This document shows positions 18,424 through 26,926 of a stretch of DNA of 64,000 bases, piece by piece. The DNA lies in contig NZ_AMPO01000002.1 in assembly GCF_000302455.1 (NCBI RefSeq), positions 186,001-250,000 on the forward strand. Direction: 5' to 3'. The stretch comes from Methanobacterium formicicum DSM 3637. Lineage in GTDB: Archaea > Methanobacteriota > Methanobacteria > Methanobacteriales > Methanobacteriaceae. A program made the translations under genes and the position numbers. The notes below the pieces were generated by a model, which worked only from the letters and a program-made list of their open reading frames with translations, ran no database searches and was not told where the DNA came from. Position 1 is the first letter of the stretch. Every line of letters starts with the position of its first letter.

Positions 18424-19116
18424 TTAGTTATTATGCCCAGAAAATAATCCCATTATGAAATCATACAACGAAGATAGTATGTTTGAGTTACTGGTTGTGG
18501 AACTGGAAGTGGCATTAACGTTTATACTGTTAGAGATAGCTGATAGTGTAACAGAAGCTGCATCATTGAGGTTATTCTGCACAATTTTTTTGTCTTTAGT
18601 TTGCATCCATTCATTCCAGCTGACCCCGTCCTGGTTGTAACCATTCTCCATTAAGGTTTTTAAGTCTCCAGTTTTGTAGGTGGCAGTGGGTTTGAGTTTA
18701 CTGCCCTGATTTTCATAACTGCTGTGATCAGAGGATGATTCCTTACTCACACCGTGTGGTGCAGAGAAAGTGTCAGATATGTAGTGAGAGGCAACCCCAT
18801 AATCGTAACTGGCATCCTGATAATTTCCAGCATCATAGGCAGCTTTCCCTTTATCTAACCATGTTTTGGCTTTTTCATAACTTTTAGGGTAGCTGTGGTA
18901 TGTTTTATCATTAAAAACCTTATCTGGAACTATTGATGCATTTTCCATGACTTCCAGGTTCAGGTTTTTCTGAACATCTGAGGGCAATCCCTGGTAAACA
19001 GTGTCTATGATCTGAGAGTGAGTATCCCAGCTCCATGCAGAGGCGGCAGGAATCGTGCTTAATATAATTATATTTAAAATTAAAAATACACGGAAAGTTA
19101 AAATTGATTTGTTCAT
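18424..19116 (-). CDS. Secreted zinc-dependent phospholipase C-like protein
   Basis: A 230-residue exported protein. A signal peptide (ILTFRVFLILNIIILSTIPA) ends at AASA, so the mature protein starts near WSWDTHSQI. An N-terminal tryptophan and a following histidine are ligands in the zinc-dependent phospholipase C / S1-P1 nuclease fold. Further candidate ligands are D in IVPDKVF, H in YHSYP and the histidine/aspartate motif GVASHYISDTFSAPHG. The C-terminus has a Ser/Thr/Asn-rich linker (NATSSSTTSNSN) and a weakly hydrophobic end. Likely acts outside the membrane on lipids or another phosphodiester. No operon partner. Confidence 0.8.
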   Translation of the reverse strand: MNKSILTFRVFLILNIIILSTIPAASAWSWDTHSQIIDTVYQGLPSDVQKNLNLEVMENASIVPDKVFNDKTYHSYPKSYEKAKTWLDKGKAAYDAGNYQDASYDYGVASHYISDTFSAPHGVSKESSSDHSSYENQGSKLKPTATYKTGDLKTLMENGYNQDGVSWNEWMQTKDKKIVQNNLNDAASVTLSAISNSINVNATSSSTTSNSNILSSLYDFIMGLFSGHNN

Positions 19117-19453
19117 GCCTTTAATTAAGTATATTAAGTGATATAACTTTTAGGATAGGTTAATGTCGTGAGTTATCCTTCTAATTTCATATTTCCCAAT
19201 TCATTGGTTCCAAGAAAGGATACCCGAATAATGCATTAACTTAAAATACAAAATATATTTTTGTAAATCCATATACTGAGAATATCTTTGTATTTAATCT
19301 GGTTAACTCTACTTTTAAAAGGAATTGGGTTTATTTAATATAGAATAAGCCCAAAAAAATACAATGATAAATATTTGTTAATTTTTTAAAAAAAAATTAT
19401 GGATCTAGACTATAGTTACTACTTGAAAAAAATCTAAATACATATAAAGGGCG
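19117..19453. other. Gene-free divergent spacer
   Basis: AT-rich region between the phospholipase-like gene (minus) and the TIM-barrel-like gene (plus). It presumably holds both promoters. The segment 19425-19450 (aaaatctaaatacatataaag) is a TATA-like stretch for the plus gene. Nothing else seen. Confidence 0.35.
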
Positions 19454-19507
19454 ATTAAAATTAAAAACAAATGGATATTATCATTCATAATACTGTTAAC
19501 TCTGACA

Positions 19508-20257
19508 ATGGGTTGTGCAGCGGCAACTGGTAATTATAGTACCATTAAAGCCACAAATGGAGGACTGCCTGTACCATACACCAGTCCGGTAACTTCATTG
19601 TACCATATCCCTCCAGTCTGGACTGGATTTATAGTGGGTTACTATATTAACCCCGGTACCACACCCTTATCTCAAATTAACTTCTCAGAATTAAAAAGTG
19701 CAGGGATTACAGATGTGTACGTTCTGGTGAGAAATGATAATTACTTAACCATACTGCCTGATGCCAAAGCAAAGGCGGATGCTGTTGGTATAAAAACTCA
19801 TGCCTGGGTATTTCCAGGTTTTACTCATGCATCCCAGGTTGCAAATATGAAAATAGGAGTTCAGCTGGATATGGAAACATATGATATGCCCAAGAATCTT
19901 TCACTGATTAAACAAATGAGACAGGACACTCAGGGAGTAACCTTCTCCATTTCCACCAAACCAGATAGGTGGGATGATAACCAGTATTATTACCTGATTG
20001 CACCCTACTGTGACTACATAGTCCCCATGCTCTATATAGGTGACTACAATAACACCATAGCCGGTTTAAAAAACTGGGCCACAATATATAACTTCCTCCT
20101 ACCCGGAAAAATAGTAATTGGGCTCCAAACCTATGATTCATACCAGAATGTAACCCCACTGAGTAAAAATAGCCTGTTAGCAGAAATCAAAACAGTACAG
20201 CCCTATAGCCGCGGAGTAATCCTGTTCAGGTATGGTTTATCCAATTTCAGTGGGTAG
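19508..20257 (+). CDS. Secreted glycosidase-like (TIM barrel) lipoprotein
   Basis: From the ATG there are 249 residues, but the frame is open upstream to an ATT at 19454 and encodes a full lipoprotein signal peptide (IKIKNKWILSFIILL, then TLTMGC as lipobox). I therefore think the true start is upstream with a non-standard codon, or the start codon has been lost. The mature protein looks like a glycoside-hydrolase-type barrel: GFIVGYYINPG, SELKSAGITDVYVLVRND, then IGVQLDMETYDMP with an acidic cluster where such enzymes hold catalytic residues, and YLIAPYCDYIVPMLYIGDYN near the end. It may cut or bind a surface polysaccharide. Substrate unknown. Confidence 0.7.
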   Translation: MGCAAATGNYSTIKATNGGLPVPYTSPVTSLYHIPPVWTGFIVGYYINPGTTPLSQINFSELKSAGITDVYVLVRNDNYLTILPDAKAKADAVGIKTHAWVFPGFTHASQVANMKIGVQLDMETYDMPKNLSLIKQMRQDTQGVTFSISTKPDRWDDNQYYYLIAPYCDYIVPMLYIGDYNNTIAGLKNWATIYNFLLPGKIVIGLQTYDSYQNVTPLSKNSLLAEIKTVQPYSRGVILFRYGLSNFSG

Positions 20258-20267
20258 GTTAAATCTA

Positions 20268-20275
20268 TTTTTTTT
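20268..20275 (+). terminator. T-run between convergent genes
   Basis: A run of eight T residues 11 bases after the TIM-barrel gene's stop is a plausible archaeal intrinsic terminator. Confidence 0.45.
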
Positions 20276-20325
20276 ATTATGGAAATTATAAATATTTATT
20301 TTTGAAATGATAATCCATAGTTCTA

Positions 20326-20679
20326 TTAGTATGGTAGTTCAGCAAAGACCTTATCATCTTCCACTTTAATTTCATAGATTTTAAGAGGTTTCGGAGACTT
20401 GAATAATTTGGCTATAGTTAATTTGAAACCAGTAAAATCTGTCCAACGAATAACTTCGCCATTTTTTAAGTTAAATTTGCTGTGATGTACAGGGCAAGTA
20501 ATTATTGTACCTTCTAATGTGCCCTGAGAAAGATTACCACCCATGTGAGGGCATTTATTATCCGCTACAAAAAAGTCATCACCGGATCTAGCTATTAATA
20601 TATCAAAACCCTCTAAAACCAGTTTTTTCATTTCACCATCATCTAAATCATTTGTTTTACACACTTCTGTAAAAGCCAT
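20326..20679 (-). CDS. Rieske [2Fe-2S] ferredoxin-like protein
   Basis: A 117-residue cytosolic protein with a complete Rieske cluster-binding pair: C-x-H in NKCPHMGGNLSQG (about residues 42-55) and C-x2-H in ITCPVHHSKFNL (about 61-72). These ligate a [2Fe-2S] cluster through two cysteines and two histidines. Size and order match soluble Rieske ferredoxins of dioxygenase or nitrite-reductase small-subunit type. There is no partner oxygenase nearby. In a strict anaerobe it is probably a generic electron carrier. A ribosome binding site GGGGGAAACC is just upstream of the ATG. Confidence 0.9.
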   Translation of the reverse strand: MAFTEVCKTNDLDDGEMKKLVLEGFDILIARSGDDFFVADNKCPHMGGNLSQGTLEGTIITCPVHHSKFNLKNGEVIRWTDFTGFKLTIAKLFKSPKPLKIYEIKVEDDKVFAELPY

Positions 20680-21025
20680 ATGGTTTCCCCCTTATTCCCA
20701 ATATAGTCAATTTAAAAAATTTACCAAAAAAGGTTATTCTTGGATCTCCTAATCCTCTTTTAATATATTATGTGTTTTAATACAGTAATTTCTTATGTTT
20801 TTTAGCCAATAATCTGGCAGTTATATCTGGGAAATTATTTGGGGACTGATAGAAAATAATTAACACAAACCAATCAAAAATTTAATTGGAAACATCGTAT
20901 CATATAAGATACTAGTTTGGTAGGTTAAATTATTCCATTATAGAAAAATCTATAATAACGTGTTTTTATAATTCTATTTAATCATTACAATAAGATAATG
21001 GAACTTATTTGATGGGGGAGCTGAT
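20680..21025. other. Gene-free divergent spacer
   Basis: AT-rich promoter region between the Rieske gene (minus) and the tocopherol-cyclase-family gene (plus). No coding remnant seen. The last 20 bases contain the site GGGGGAG for the downstream TTG start. Confidence 0.35.
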
Positions 21026-22012
21026 TTGCTGGGGAAAATCTGGAAGCCCGAAGTTTTTCAGGGCCGAGGAAAGAAAAAGGACTATTTTGAAGGATGGTAC
21101 TTCAAATCTGTTTCTCAAGATGAAAAAATAGCTTATGCTATAATCGTGGGTGTATCCATCACCAAAAAAGCTAATAAATCCCATGCTTTTGTAATGTTGT
21201 TGGATGCACGCAACCAGGATCTCCACTACTTCCAGTATCCCCTTTCTATCTTCTGGGCGAGTAAGGAAAAGTTTGAAATCAAAATTGCTAATAACTTTTT
21301 CAGCCTCAATGAAATAAACCTGGATTTGGATGATGGAGAGACCAAAATTACCTCTAAAATGAAATTCGAAAACATTGTTCCATGGCCAGTTAAAAAATTA
21401 TCCCCCGGAGTTATGGGCATTTATGCCTTCATCCCTTTTATGGAATGTTACCATGGGGTTTTAAGTTTCAACCATACAATAAAGGGATATGTCACCATAA
21501 ATAATGAGAAAAATGATTTCACTGGGGGAAAAGGATATATTGAGAAGGACTGGGGTTCATCCATGCCCTCATCATGGATCTGGATGCAAACAAACCATTT
21601 TGATGAAGATGGTTTATCCCTTTTTGGATCTATAGCCAAAATTCCATGGCTCGGTAATTATTTTACCGGTTACCTATTCGGCTTATTTCATAATAACAAG
21701 CTATACCAGTTTACAACATACAATGGGGCTAAAATCGAAAAGTTACAGGTTACTGATGATAAGATCAAAATTAGAATTGTTAAAGAACCATTAGAACTAG
21801 AAATAGACGCCAGCCGGGATGAAGGAGTGGATCTTCCTGCACCCAAATTAGGGGAAATGACGGCTAAAGTTAACGAATCCCTCCGATCCAGAATAAACAT
21901 AAAATTATTCAGGAAAAATAACAATGACAAATTATTAATACTATCCGGAACCGGTAGAAATGCAGGTTTAGAGTTCGTGGGGGATATAAACGAATTATTA
22001 AAGGGATTTTAA
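21026..22012 (+). CDS. Tocopherol cyclase family (lipocalin-like) protein
   Basis: A 328-residue protein without signal peptide. Family hallmarks are the start (WKPEVFQGRGKKKDYFEGWY; pattern FQG...YFEGWYFK), the central GGKGYIEKDWGSSMPSSWIW segment (Y-x-E-K-x-W-G-x-x-x-P) and W-x-Q-x-N-H-F. Plant and cyanobacterial tocopherol cyclases share this fold, but in archaea and Firmicutes these homologues are of unknown function and probably act on a lipid or isoprenoid. Start is TTG, supported by GGGGGAG seven bases upstream; the nearby ATG at 21012 is out of frame. It converges tightly with the RhuM gene. Confidence 0.85.
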   Translation: MLGKIWKPEVFQGRGKKKDYFEGWYFKSVSQDEKIAYAIIVGVSITKKANKSHAFVMLLDARNQDLHYFQYPLSIFWASKEKFEIKIANNFFSLNEINLDLDDGETKITSKMKFENIVPWPVKKLSPGVMGIYAFIPFMECYHGVLSFNHTIKGYVTINNEKNDFTGGKGYIEKDWGSSMPSSWIWMQTNHFDEDGLSLFGSIAKIPWLGNYFTGYLFGLFHNNKLYQFTTYNGAKIEKLQVTDDKIKIRIVKEPLELEIDASRDEGVDLPAPKLGEMTAKVNESLRSRINIKLFRKNNNDKLLILSGTGRNAGLEFVGDINELLKGF

Positions 22013-22041
22013 CACATTAATTTTTAAAAAATTTAAGTGTT
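22011..22041. terminator. Bidirectional hairpin across two convergent stops
   Basis: An imperfect inverted repeat with arms aacac (22011-22015) and gtgtt (22037-22041) and an A/T-rich inner stem with TTTTT then AAAAA. It overlaps both stop codons of the convergent tocopherol-cyclase-family and RhuM genes. Likely a shared terminator. Confidence 0.55.
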
Positions 22042-23079
22042 ATTGTTCCCTTTTTTATCCAAATACTTCTTAAACACTACCTTATCAAAATCAGAGATAT
22101 AATCTTTATCCTGGATTTTCCGGTACTTTTCAAATTCTTTACTGGCAATTTCCTTGGCCACCGCATGGGAAACTTTTCCAGGATTCTCGAGAATATCGTA
22201 TTCATTGAATTTAAGGAAAGCATCTAACCTTGATGCCCAGTCCTCCATGGACATAAGTTTATGTCTTTCTGCCTGGTTTTCTGCATAGTCCAGGTACATG
22301 TTAACGATACGATTCAATTCCAAAATCTCTTCTTGGGATAAATAGTTTTTAGCAACACCCGTGTCTGTTTTTAGTATTTTACCTTCTGGTGCATTCTTCC
22401 AGTTGGTGAGGCCCATATTCTTTCTGGTGCTGTCAGCTCGTTCTGATATGATTTCTGCTGCAGTGTGATGGGTGATAGCCCAATGAAGTTTATTTTGAAC
22501 AGTTGCATAGAAAGTCCGGGTTATCTCAGCGTCTTTATTATAATCAAAGCTGCACTCTGCAAAGATATCGGTTATTTTCTGGTAGAATCTACGTTCACTG
22601 GCCCGGATTTCACGGATCTTTTCCAGTAATTCATTGAAGTAATCCTTACCGAAGCGAGTACCATTTTTTAGAAGTTCCTCATCCAAGACGAAACCTTTAG
22701 TTATAAATTCGTTTAGGACATTAGTGGCCCATATTCTGAATTGTGTAGCTTGTTTAGAGTTTACACGATAACCTACTGCAATAATTGCGTCTAAATCATA
22801 AAAATTTATCTTTCTGGTAACTTCTCTATTACCCTCTTTTTGAACTATTAGGAAATTCCTAATAGTTGACATTTCATTTAATTCCCCTGTTTGAAAGATA
22901 TTTTTTAAATGTTCATTTATGGTTGCTGCGGTCACATCAAAAAGTTCTGCCATTGTTTTCTGTGTGGACCACATGGTGTCGTCTTTTAAAAGAACTTCGA
23001 TTGTTGCCGCCCCTTCATCACCCTTGTAAAGAATTATATTATTTTTTTCTAATTTTTGATCTTTGGCCATAGATCTCAA
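22033..23079 (-). CDS. rhuM: RhuM family protein
   Basis: A 348-residue cytosolic protein matching the virulence-associated RhuM family: an N-terminal domain with IEVLLKDDTMWSTQKTMAELF and a helix-turn-helix-like TAATINEHLKNIF, then REVTRKINFYDLDAIIAVGYRVNS and FRIWATNVLNEFITKGFVLDEELL, all diagnostic. The C-terminal half (from about 165) is helical with HTAAEIISERADSTRKNMGL and a long RHKLMSMEDWASRLDAFL stretch. RhuM proteins are mobile, often beside restriction or toxin genes; biochemical function is unclear. Start may be M4 rather than M1. It is not in an operon. Confidence 0.9.
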   Translation of the reverse strand: MRSMAKDQKLEKNNIILYKGDEGAATIEVLLKDDTMWSTQKTMAELFDVTAATINEHLKNIFQTGELNEMSTIRNFLIVQKEGNREVTRKINFYDLDAIIAVGYRVNSKQATQFRIWATNVLNEFITKGFVLDEELLKNGTRFGKDYFNELLEKIREIRASERRFYQKITDIFAECSFDYNKDAEITRTFYATVQNKLHWAITHHTAAEIISERADSTRKNMGLTNWKNAPEGKILKTDTGVAKNYLSQEEILELNRIVNMYLDYAENQAERHKLMSMEDWASRLDAFLKFNEYDILENPGKVSHAVAKEIASKEFEKYRKIQDKDYISDFDKVVFKKYLDKKGNNNT

Positions 23080-23409
23080 CCCTAAAATATTTACTCCTGT
23101 TTTGTATAAAATTAACCCTCATGAATTGTTTATAAGTTTTACTAGTTTTCCCCGTCTTTAGTATCATTTAATGATAATTTTTGTGTGTATTTTACTATGA
23201 TCATTACAAGTTTTGATAGTTGTCATGGAGAGTATCTGAGAAGTAAAAGAATATAGACTTAATAACTAAAAATGGTTTGAAAAAATAACTAATGTATTAT
23301 TGAAACTTTATAAAGGGCCCAATAAGATTATTATAGTTCTAATAATGGATTTTTGTGTAGATCACTTGAAATATTGGGATCTATTTCCCAGTGAAACCCC
23401 CGGATATCT
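23080..23409. other. Gene-free spacer
   Basis: AT-rich region upstream of the RhuM gene and downstream of the beta-helix protein gene, both minus-strand. No coding remnant or repeat array was recognised. Confidence 0.35.
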
Positions 23410-24423
23410 TTAATTCCAGTTTACCCCTTTATGAGCTGTTTTTAAACAGAATATACTTATAATCATTAAAATAGCCAGGATTATATAGTTCACTGGGGTC
23501 CCGGTTTCTTGCATCCCTATTAGTTCCTGGTTCTTCACTCCTGTTAAGTCCTGGTTTGTGGAGGGGTTGCTGGATATTTTTTCTGATGATGCGGCCTCGA
23601 GTATGGTTGGATTTGTATCTTCACTTTCTGTGGGGTCAACTCCGCCTCTTTGATTGTTAATCGGCCCATAAACATCATCCAATGTAGGGTAATTACTGGA
23701 TTCACGTGTTGTACCGTCACTGTAATATATTTTACCCCCTATAACAGTGTTATTAGCATACACTGTGCCGGAGGTGAAGATCTGTGTGCCCTGGAAACGG
23801 GCTTTCTCATTATCATCTATAATAGAATCATCCAGGAACATGGTACCCTTGTGGTTGGCAATTCCACTCCCATAATAAGCATAGTTAAGGGTGACATGTG
23901 TATTTTTCAGGGTTAACACTGATGCAGAACCATAGTTGCAGATTCCCCCACCAAGCTGGCCACGGTTACCTATGACCACCGAGTCTTTCAGGGTTAAAGT
24001 GCCCTGGTTATTGATCCCTCCACCAGAATGTGCATTACCCCGGACAAAATTAAATCCACTGATTTCTACTGTTACCCCGGGGCTGATCTGGATACAGCTG
24101 TCCTTATTATCCCCATCAATATTGGTGGTTGAGCTTCCAGCACCAACCAGGATGACATTCTTGGTTATTTTAATGTTTTCAGTGTAAGTACCGCTGGCCA
24201 CGTTCACCACACTGTTATCCGGTGCTGAGTCCAGGGCGTTTTGAATGGTTTGTTTGGCGTATATCCATTCAGTCCCATTATTCAGATCACTCCCAGTGCC
24301 TCCATTCACGTATAAAGTGGATCCATCTGCGGCAGAAACCGTGCTAAGAGAGAATAATAAAACTAAACCCAGAAACAGGGTCGTGATGCTTATACTGTTG
24401 GCATGAGAGGGTGATTTAATCAT
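23410..24423 (-). CDS. Beta-helix adhesin-like protein with sortase-like tail
   Basis: A 337-residue surface protein. A signal peptide (ITTLFLGLVLLFSLSTVSAA) precedes SSTLYVNGGTGSDLNNGTEW-like sequence (G-x-D-x-N-x-G-T-x-W), the usual start of DUF1565/right-handed beta-helix domains. Repeated rungs follow (GGGINNQGTLTLKDSVV, GGGICNYGSASVLTLKNT, GSGIANHKGTMFLDDSII). A charged, Ser/Thr-rich stalk leads to the C-terminal MQETGTPVNYI, a hydrophobic segment and a basic end (KTAHKGVNWN). This tail matches that of the DUF11 protein at 9319-12207. Probably a wall-displayed adhesin. Confidence 0.85.
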   Translation of the reverse strand: MIKSPSHANSISITTLFLGLVLLFSLSTVSAADGSTLYVNGGTGSDLNNGTEWIYAKQTIQNALDSAPDNSVVNVASGTYTENIKITKNVILVGAGSSTTNIDGDNKDSCIQISPGVTVEISGFNFVRGNAHSGGGINNQGTLTLKDSVVIGNRGQLGGGICNYGSASVLTLKNTHVTLNYAYYGSGIANHKGTMFLDDSIIDDNEKARFQGTQIFTSGTVYANNTVIGGKIYYSDGTTRESSNYPTLDDVYGPINNQRGGVDPTESEDTNPTILEAASSEKISSNPSTNQDLTGVKNQELIGMQETGTPVNYIILAILMIISIFCLKTAHKGVNWN

Positions 24424-24625
24424 TTTTTACATCCTATTTTTCCAGATTACTGGAAATATTCCAATTACTGGAAGTATTATGTTAATAGAAACACTGTTTC
24501 TTTCTTAATGAAACATTATTTCTTCTTAATGATATTGTTTGCTTACATCTATAAAAATAGTTATGGAAAACAAATTATGAATTTTTAGGATGTTTTAAAT
24601 GATTATTTATAATTTAATATTCTTT

Positions 24626-25114
24626 TTATTTCTCACCTTCAATTTCTTGACGTTTCTCATCTCTTCGGGCAGAAGCACTCTCAATTTCCCTTCTAACTAA
24701 ATTGATTAATTCTCCACTTTCTTTAAGATCAGTTTCAACTCCATTTACCGAAGGATTTTGATATTCAATGGCCCCTTTAGGAGAAAAATCATCTTCAGAT
24801 ACTAAAACCCCAAAAGAACGGTCAATTGCTGGTTCTATAACCTCATCCAATGGATTGTCAAGTCTCTCTTCAACATCAATATTAAGAACAGATTCAAGGA
24901 CTTCCTGGGATATTTCCGGGCCGAAACCAATAACAATAATCTCCCGGGGATCAAATGCATTTATCACTGTGTAAAGACGACCCAGTGGTGGTTCAGGTTC
25001 TATATAAGAATCAGAATCTATTCCAAACCCGGTAGTATGGAACCAGGCCCGACGAAAATCTTCGTATGTTTTCCCCTCTTTCAACCTTCTTTTTATCATA
25101 GACACCATCATCAT
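24626..25114 (-). CDS. Hypothetical protein
   Basis: A 162-residue soluble protein I do not recognise by name. The N-terminus (MIKRRLKEGKTYEDFRRAW, then FHTTGFG) looks like an EthD/Dabb-type small ligand-binding fold (strand, K-x-G-K-T-x-E-x-F-x-x-x-W-x-H). A strand-rich middle contains REIIVIGFGPE. The C-terminal third is acidic and helical with low complexity (RRDEKRQEIEGEK). The first ATG of three is at good distance from GGGGGTTTTTAAAA, so the start at 25114 is plausible. Monocistronic. Confidence 0.65.
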   Translation of the reverse strand: MMMVSMIKRRLKEGKTYEDFRRAWFHTTGFGIDSDSYIEPEPPLGRLYTVINAFDPREIIVIGFGPEISQEVLESVLNIDVEERLDNPLDEVIEPAIDRSFGVLVSEDDFSPKGAIEYQNPSVNGVETDLKESGELINLVRREIESASARRDEKRQEIEGEK

Positions 25115-25291
25115 TTTTAAAAACCCCCATTATGATGTTATTTGGTCAATTTTTCCCGGTTCAGTGCCATCTGTTACTTAACACATAAATATTATTATGT
25201 AGCACATGATTAATTATAAATGTTTAACGTGCCCCACTTAATATTCTAGCGGATTTAGTGTTTGGAATAATTTTTACTAAAAAAAGATACC

Positions 25292-25735
25292 ATGAAAATA
25301 GAAAAAATTATTGAAAATAAGAAACAGTTCCTGGACTTACTGTTGTTGGCAGACGAGCAGGAAGATATGATTGACAAGTATTTGCCCAGTGGAGACCTGT
25401 TTGCTTTATATGATGATGATTTGAAGAGTGTTTGCGTTGTAGTACAGATAAATAACGAAACCTGCGAGTTGAAAAACATAGCAACATACGAGAAATATCA
25501 GGGTAAGGGGTACGGTAGAGCATTGATAAATTTCATTTTCGATTTCTATAAAAATGACTACAAAACCATGCTTGTGGGGACAGGTGAAACCCCTGCCATC
25601 TTGTCATTTTATGAAAGTTGTGGATTTCGTAAGTCCCATCGAGTAAAGAATTTTTTCACAGATAACTACGACCACCCCATTTTCGAGGGTGACATACAGC
25701 TTGTTGACATGATCTATCTTAAAAAGGATTTATAG
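25292..25735 (+). CDS. GNAT family N-acetyltransferase
   Basis: A 147-residue enzyme of the GNAT superfamily, which moves the acetyl group of acetyl-CoA to amines. The acetyl-CoA binding motif A is clear at about residues 67-82: YEKYQGKGYGRALINF (Q/R-x-x-G-x-G/A). Strand four ends LKNIATYE; motif B is FYESCGFRKSHRVKNFF. Substrate not predictable. The gene's last codons (MIYLKKDL and stop) are repeated immediately downstream (see the repeat at 25709-25770). Monocistronic. Confidence 0.88.
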   Translation: MKIEKIIENKKQFLDLLLLADEQEDMIDKYLPSGDLFALYDDDLKSVCVVVQINNETCELKNIATYEKYQGKGYGRALINFIFDFYKNDYKTMLVGTGETPAILSFYESCGFRKSHRVKNFFTDNYDHPIFEGDIQLVDMIYLKKDL

Positions 25736-25770
25736 GAATATGATATGATTTATCTTAAAAATGATTTATA
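25709..25770. repeat. Duplication of the acetyltransferase gene's 3' end
   Basis: Two 26-base copies, 25709-25734 and 25745-25770, differ at 2 positions and lie 36 bases apart. The first encodes the last eight residues (MIYLKKDL) and the first bases of the stop. The second is outside the gene and would read MIYLKNDLYK before a stop. Confidence 0.85.
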
Positions 25771-25961
25771 CAAATAGCAGGAAATGTATATACAGACGAA
25801 ATAAAAACGCCGAAGAAATAAGTACTACCTCTATCATTGTTTTGACTCAGTTACAGATGCCAGTTCCACTATATGCTTCAATTTCATATACATGACGGTT
25901 AAATGTCAAGCAGGGTTGAGGTAAGGAAATTTACAGATAATAAAATTAAGGGGATTAGTTT

Positions 25962-26738
25962 ATGAGTAACGATAACCAAACGATTCACGAATTTGATTTG
26001 AATATTATTTTTGATTATTTTTCAAATACCCCACGTCAAGGACCGGGAAGTCCCGAAATAACCCTCAAAGCTTTGAGTTTTATAGATGGTCTTACCTCAA
26101 ATTCCAAAATTGCTGATATTGGTTGCGGAACAGGCGGTCAAACAATGGTGCTGGCGCAAAACACAACCAGTAAAATTACCGGGATTGATTTATTCTCTGA
26201 TTTCATCAGACAATTTAACCAAAACGCCCAAAAACTAAATCTTCAAGAAAGAGTGAAAGGTATCGTTGGCAATATGGAAAATCTTCCCTTTCAGGAAGAA
26301 GAACTGGACCTGATCTGGTCAGAAGGCGCAATTTATAACATTGGATTTGAACGTGGATTACGCGAGTGGCGAAAATTCCTTAAAAATGGAGGATATATCG
26401 CAGTTACAGAAAATACCTGGTTTACCCAGGAGCGACCCACCGAAATTCAGGACTTCTGGCAGGAAGCCTATCCTGAAATGGATACAATATCGGGCAAGGT
26501 TGCTCAAATGGAAAAAGCAGGTTATCTCCCCATTGCCACTTTCGTTGTCCCTGAAGATTGCTGGATCGATTATTATGAAGTTCAAAATCCCCAGATGCAG
26601 GAATCTTTCCTGGAAAAGTACAAGGGCAATAAATCCGCAGAAGAATTCATAGCCTATCAGCAATATGAGGCGGAATTATATCGTAAATACAAAGAATATT
26701 ATGGGTATGTGTTCTATATCGGGAAAAGAATCAGATGA
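25962..26738 (+). CDS. Class I SAM-dependent methyltransferase
   Basis: A 258-residue enzyme of the UbiE/Methyltransf_11 type. Motif I is IADIGCGTGGQT (about residues 46-57), motif II is ITGIDLFSDF, and the post-II GNMENLPFQEEELDLIWSEG is standard. The FLKNGGYIAVTE strand completes the fold. The C-terminal part resembles small-molecule methyltransferases. A start with AAGGGGATTAGTTT ahead of the ATG is convincing. Substrate unknown. The upstream 200 bases are empty, so it is probably monocistronic. Confidence 0.9.
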   Translation: MSNDNQTIHEFDLNIIFDYFSNTPRQGPGSPEITLKALSFIDGLTSNSKIADIGCGTGGQTMVLAQNTTSKITGIDLFSDFIRQFNQNAQKLNLQERVKGIVGNMENLPFQEEELDLIWSEGAIYNIGFERGLREWRKFLKNGGYIAVTENTWFTQERPTEIQDFWQEAYPEMDTISGKVAQMEKAGYLPIATFVVPEDCWIDYYEVQNPQMQESFLEKYKGNKSAEEFIAYQQYEAELYRKYKEYYGYVFYIGKRIR

Positions 26739-26926
26739 TGACTGCCTTTTAGGCGTTGTTATCTAATATTTCTTAATTTTTTTTCCGGGTCCAGATCTTC
26801 TAATTTCAATAATCAAAAATTCTGTGCAAAAGTTTCTTACAATCAATTTCATAATCGTATCATTAACAGTTCAGTTGATAGTTATTTACAGTGGGTAAAT
26901 CATTATTAAAATGTGGGGGTGAGAGT

